From JAEDHM01 sp964368645 (GTDB lineage: Bacteria > Bacillota > Clostridia > Christensenellales > CAG-1252): a stretch of 52,869 nt of DNA. The position numbers and the translations under genes are program-made. How positions within the stretch are numbered: position 1 is the stretch's first letter; every line of letters starts with the position of its first letter. This document shows, piece by piece, positions 51,342-52,869 of the stretch. The notes under the pieces are model-generated. The model worked only from the letters and a program-made list of their open reading frames with translations. It did no database searches and had not been told where the DNA came from. Location of the stretch: the NCBI GenBank assembly GCA_964368645.1, contig CAYJBY010000021.1, forward strand, positions 1 through 52,869, in the 5' to 3' direction.

Positions 51342-52411
51342 CTAAGGTCGTCATCGGTATGTCAGGCGGCGTGGACAGCTCGGTCGCCGCGTTACTCCTC
51401 AAAAGGCAAGGCTACGAGGTAATCGGGCTTTTTATGCGCAACTGGGAGGAGAAAGACGAGTGCGGCTACTGCACGGCGGAGGAGGATTATCTGGATGTTC
51501 GCCGCGTTTCGGCTGTTTTGGACATTCCTTACTACGTGGTGGACTTTTCCAAGGAATACTGGGATAGAGTGTTTACGCTCTTTGTGGACGAATACAGCCG
51601 CGGCCGTGTGCCTAATCCTGACGTTTTGTGCAACAGAGAGATAAAATTCGACGCGTTTGCCAAGTACGCCGAGGTTTACGGCGCGGATTACATAGCCACA
51701 GGTCACTACGCGTCCTTGAAAAGCGAGGGCGGTAAGAATTTCCTTTTGCGCTCCTCGGACGAGAACAAGGATCAAACCTATTTTCTCAACCAGTTAAGCG
51801 GCAGACAGCTCAATAACGTGCTTTTCCCTGTGGGCGGACTGGTTAAGGGCGAGGTCAGACGGTTGGCGGCAGAGGCAGGCTTACCCACCGCGGCGAAAAA
51901 GGACAGCACGGGTATATGCTTTATCGGCGAACGGAAATTCCGTGAGTTTTTGGCTAACTATATCCCGATGAAACAGGGCGATATCCTAACGCGCGACGGC
52001 AAAAAAGTAGGCGTCCATAACGGCGTGTATTACTACACTGTCGGTCAGCGGCGCGGCTTGGGCGTAGGCGGCGGCGGTACGGGCGAAAGATGGTTCGTAC
52101 TGGAAAAGGACGTGGCGAACAATATTCTTTACGTTTCGCAGGGCGAGGAAGACGAGCTTTGGTCGAGGGGCTTAAGCTGTGACAAATTCAACTTTATTAC
52201 GGAGCAAATGCCTGTCGGCGAGTATAAGGTTACGGCGCGTATCAGGCACCGTCAGCCCCTACAAGCGGCGGTAATGACGGTAAACGGCGACGGAAGCGTG
52301 GACTTCATATTCGACAAAAAACAACGGGCGGTGGCGGAAGGTCAGTACGTGGTGCCCTATATCGACGACTGGTGCTTAGGCGGCGGCGTAATCGAGCGGA
52401 TAATCAAGTAA
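51338..52411 (+). CDS. mnmA: tRNA-specific 2-thiouridylase MnmA
   Basis: It thiolates U34 of tRNA-Lys, -Glu and -Gln with ATP. The GTG at 51338 overlaps the cysK TGA as GTGA; the longer in-frame extension inside cysK is rejected. The 357 residues show the PP-loop GMSGGVDSS (7-15), the first catalytic Cys C98 in NPDVLCNREIKF, the second C194 in DSTGICFIGER, GHYA, and GQRRGLG in the central domain. The length matches the family. Sulfur would come from cysteine via a desulfurase not seen in this window. Confidence 0.96.
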   Translation: MTKVVIGMSGGVDSSVAALLLKRQGYEVIGLFMRNWEEKDECGYCTAEEDYLDVRRVSAVLDIPYYVVDFSKEYWDRVFTLFVDEYSRGRVPNPDVLCNREIKFDAFAKYAEVYGADYIATGHYASLKSEGGKNFLLRSSDENKDQTYFLNQLSGRQLNNVLFPVGGLVKGEVRRLAAEAGLPTAAKKDSTGICFIGERKFREFLANYIPMKQGDILTRDGKKVGVHNGVYYYTVGQRRGLGVGGGGTGERWFVLEKDVANNILYVSQGEEDELWSRGLSCDKFNFITEQMPVGEYKVTARIRHRQPLQAAVMTVNGDGSVDFIFDKKQRAVAEGQYVVPYIDDWCLGGGVIERIIK

Positions 52412-52759
52412 GAGCGGCAATTGCAAAAAAACCGTAGTGTTATTGTGGGGTGGTTAAAAACTCGCATTTATGCGGCAAGCGGTGTAGTAAGTTGTTGCAA
52501 ACGTGTATTCCGCCCCGAAACGATAATCAAGCAAGAGCGGATAATCAAGTAAAGAACGGAAAAATTTTGTCCGAAAATAAAAGATTTTTTTGCAAAAAAA
52601 GCGGTTTTCGGAGCAAAACAACGAGCAGTTGTGGTGGCTTAAACCCGACTCCCCAATATAGCCGATTTTTGCCGAAAACAGGAGCAAAAAGCCCTTGCCT
52701 GCGGATAAAAATATTTTAGAAAATCCGCAATTTTTTATAAAAAATCTTTCAAAAAAGTA
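52412..52759. other. intergenic stretch with an R2/R1 remnant
   Basis: About 52427-52476 keeps the right half of an R2-R1 composite (CCGTAGTGTTATTGTGGGGTGG, then CTCGCATTTATGCGG). The phrase GATAATCAAG..AGAGCGG is repeated near 52523 and 52538, copying the end of mnmA. The rest is AT-rich without a gene. Confidence 0.6.
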
Positions 52760-52869
52760 TTGACAAACAATTCCTGCTATGGTAGTATTATAAGGCTGTC
52801 ACCTGAACAGGTGTCGGCAAGTGAAGCTTGAAAATAGAGAGGTTAAAGCGAGTGTGTCCTTGTCAAACC
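52760..52869 (+). promoter_or_regulatory. promoter and structured leader of a gene beyond the window
   Basis: TTGACA (52760-52765), a 17-bp spacer, TAGTAT (52783-52788). The leader starts with a strong hairpin in GGCTGTCACCTG...CAGGTGTCGGC (52794-52818). The sequence after it (52819-52869) contains no start codon with a ribosome binding site, so the leader continues past the edge. I do not recognise a riboswitch or ribosomal-protein leader class with confidence. Confidence 0.7.

Overview
The window looks like a chromosomal replication-origin segment from an uncultured anaerobic Bacillota, most likely a gut-type member of Clostridia. This is an inference. It rests on the order dnaA-dnaN-DUF1292-recF-gyrB-gyrA, the sporulation pair spmA/spmB, a two-subunit glycine cleavage P-protein (gcvPA/gcvPB), a radical-SAM anaerobic sulfatase maturase, AGGAGG-type ribosome binding sites and TTGACA/TATAAT promoters. 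I assign no genus.

Layout. 1-860: a 12-bp tandem repeat and a 60-residue orphan gene. 887-10094: replication genes, with a probable oriC between dnaA and dnaN. 10095-15219: on the minus strand, a ferritin-like protein and a heterodimeric ABC exporter. 15698-20241: a 47-residue conserved-looking small protein, a membrane-anchored Cys-type sulfatase and its anaerobic maturase. 20242-23093: a gene-poor stretch with tRNA-Thr(CGU), several repeat sets and a decayed BclA-like domain. 23094-25057: RtcB RNA ligase and a GNAT acetyltransferase. 25650-32755: a complete lipoate-dependent glycine cleavage module (lplA, lpdA, gcvT, gcvH, gcvPA, gcvPB). 33152-40102: a giant surface phosphoesterase with two catalytic domains and an LCAT-like lipoprotein. 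40424-44974: a zinc-ribbon miniprotein, spmAB, and an ACT/UPF0210/SDR operon. 45532-49908: a 1458-residue repeat-rich surface protein. 50460-52411: cysK overlapping mnmA. 52760-52869: a promoter and leader for a gene beyond the right edge.

The most unusual feature is the intergenic DNA. About 24 copies of one dispersed element (called R1 here) lie between genes in both orientations. Each begins TGTCATTCTGA and ends GAAGAATCTCGC plus a short tail. Both internal hairpins change sequence from copy to copy yet stay self-complementary. A second palindrome (R2: CCCC, stem, GGGG) shows the same compensatory variation and is sometimes fused into R1. This looks like selection or copying at the level of secondary structure. 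No element-encoding protein is present in the window. Several mRNA starts also carry a different 5'-terminal hairpin immediately after the predicted start site.

How the genes work together: the replication block is standard. The sulfatase needs the neighbouring maturase to convert its active-site Cys. LplA lipoylates GcvH, which shuttles between GcvP, GcvT and Lpd. MnmA thiolates tRNA with sulfur that ultimately comes from cysteine, the product of CysK. Start codons were moved from the longest-ORF position wherever a ribosome binding site or gene overlap favoured another start.
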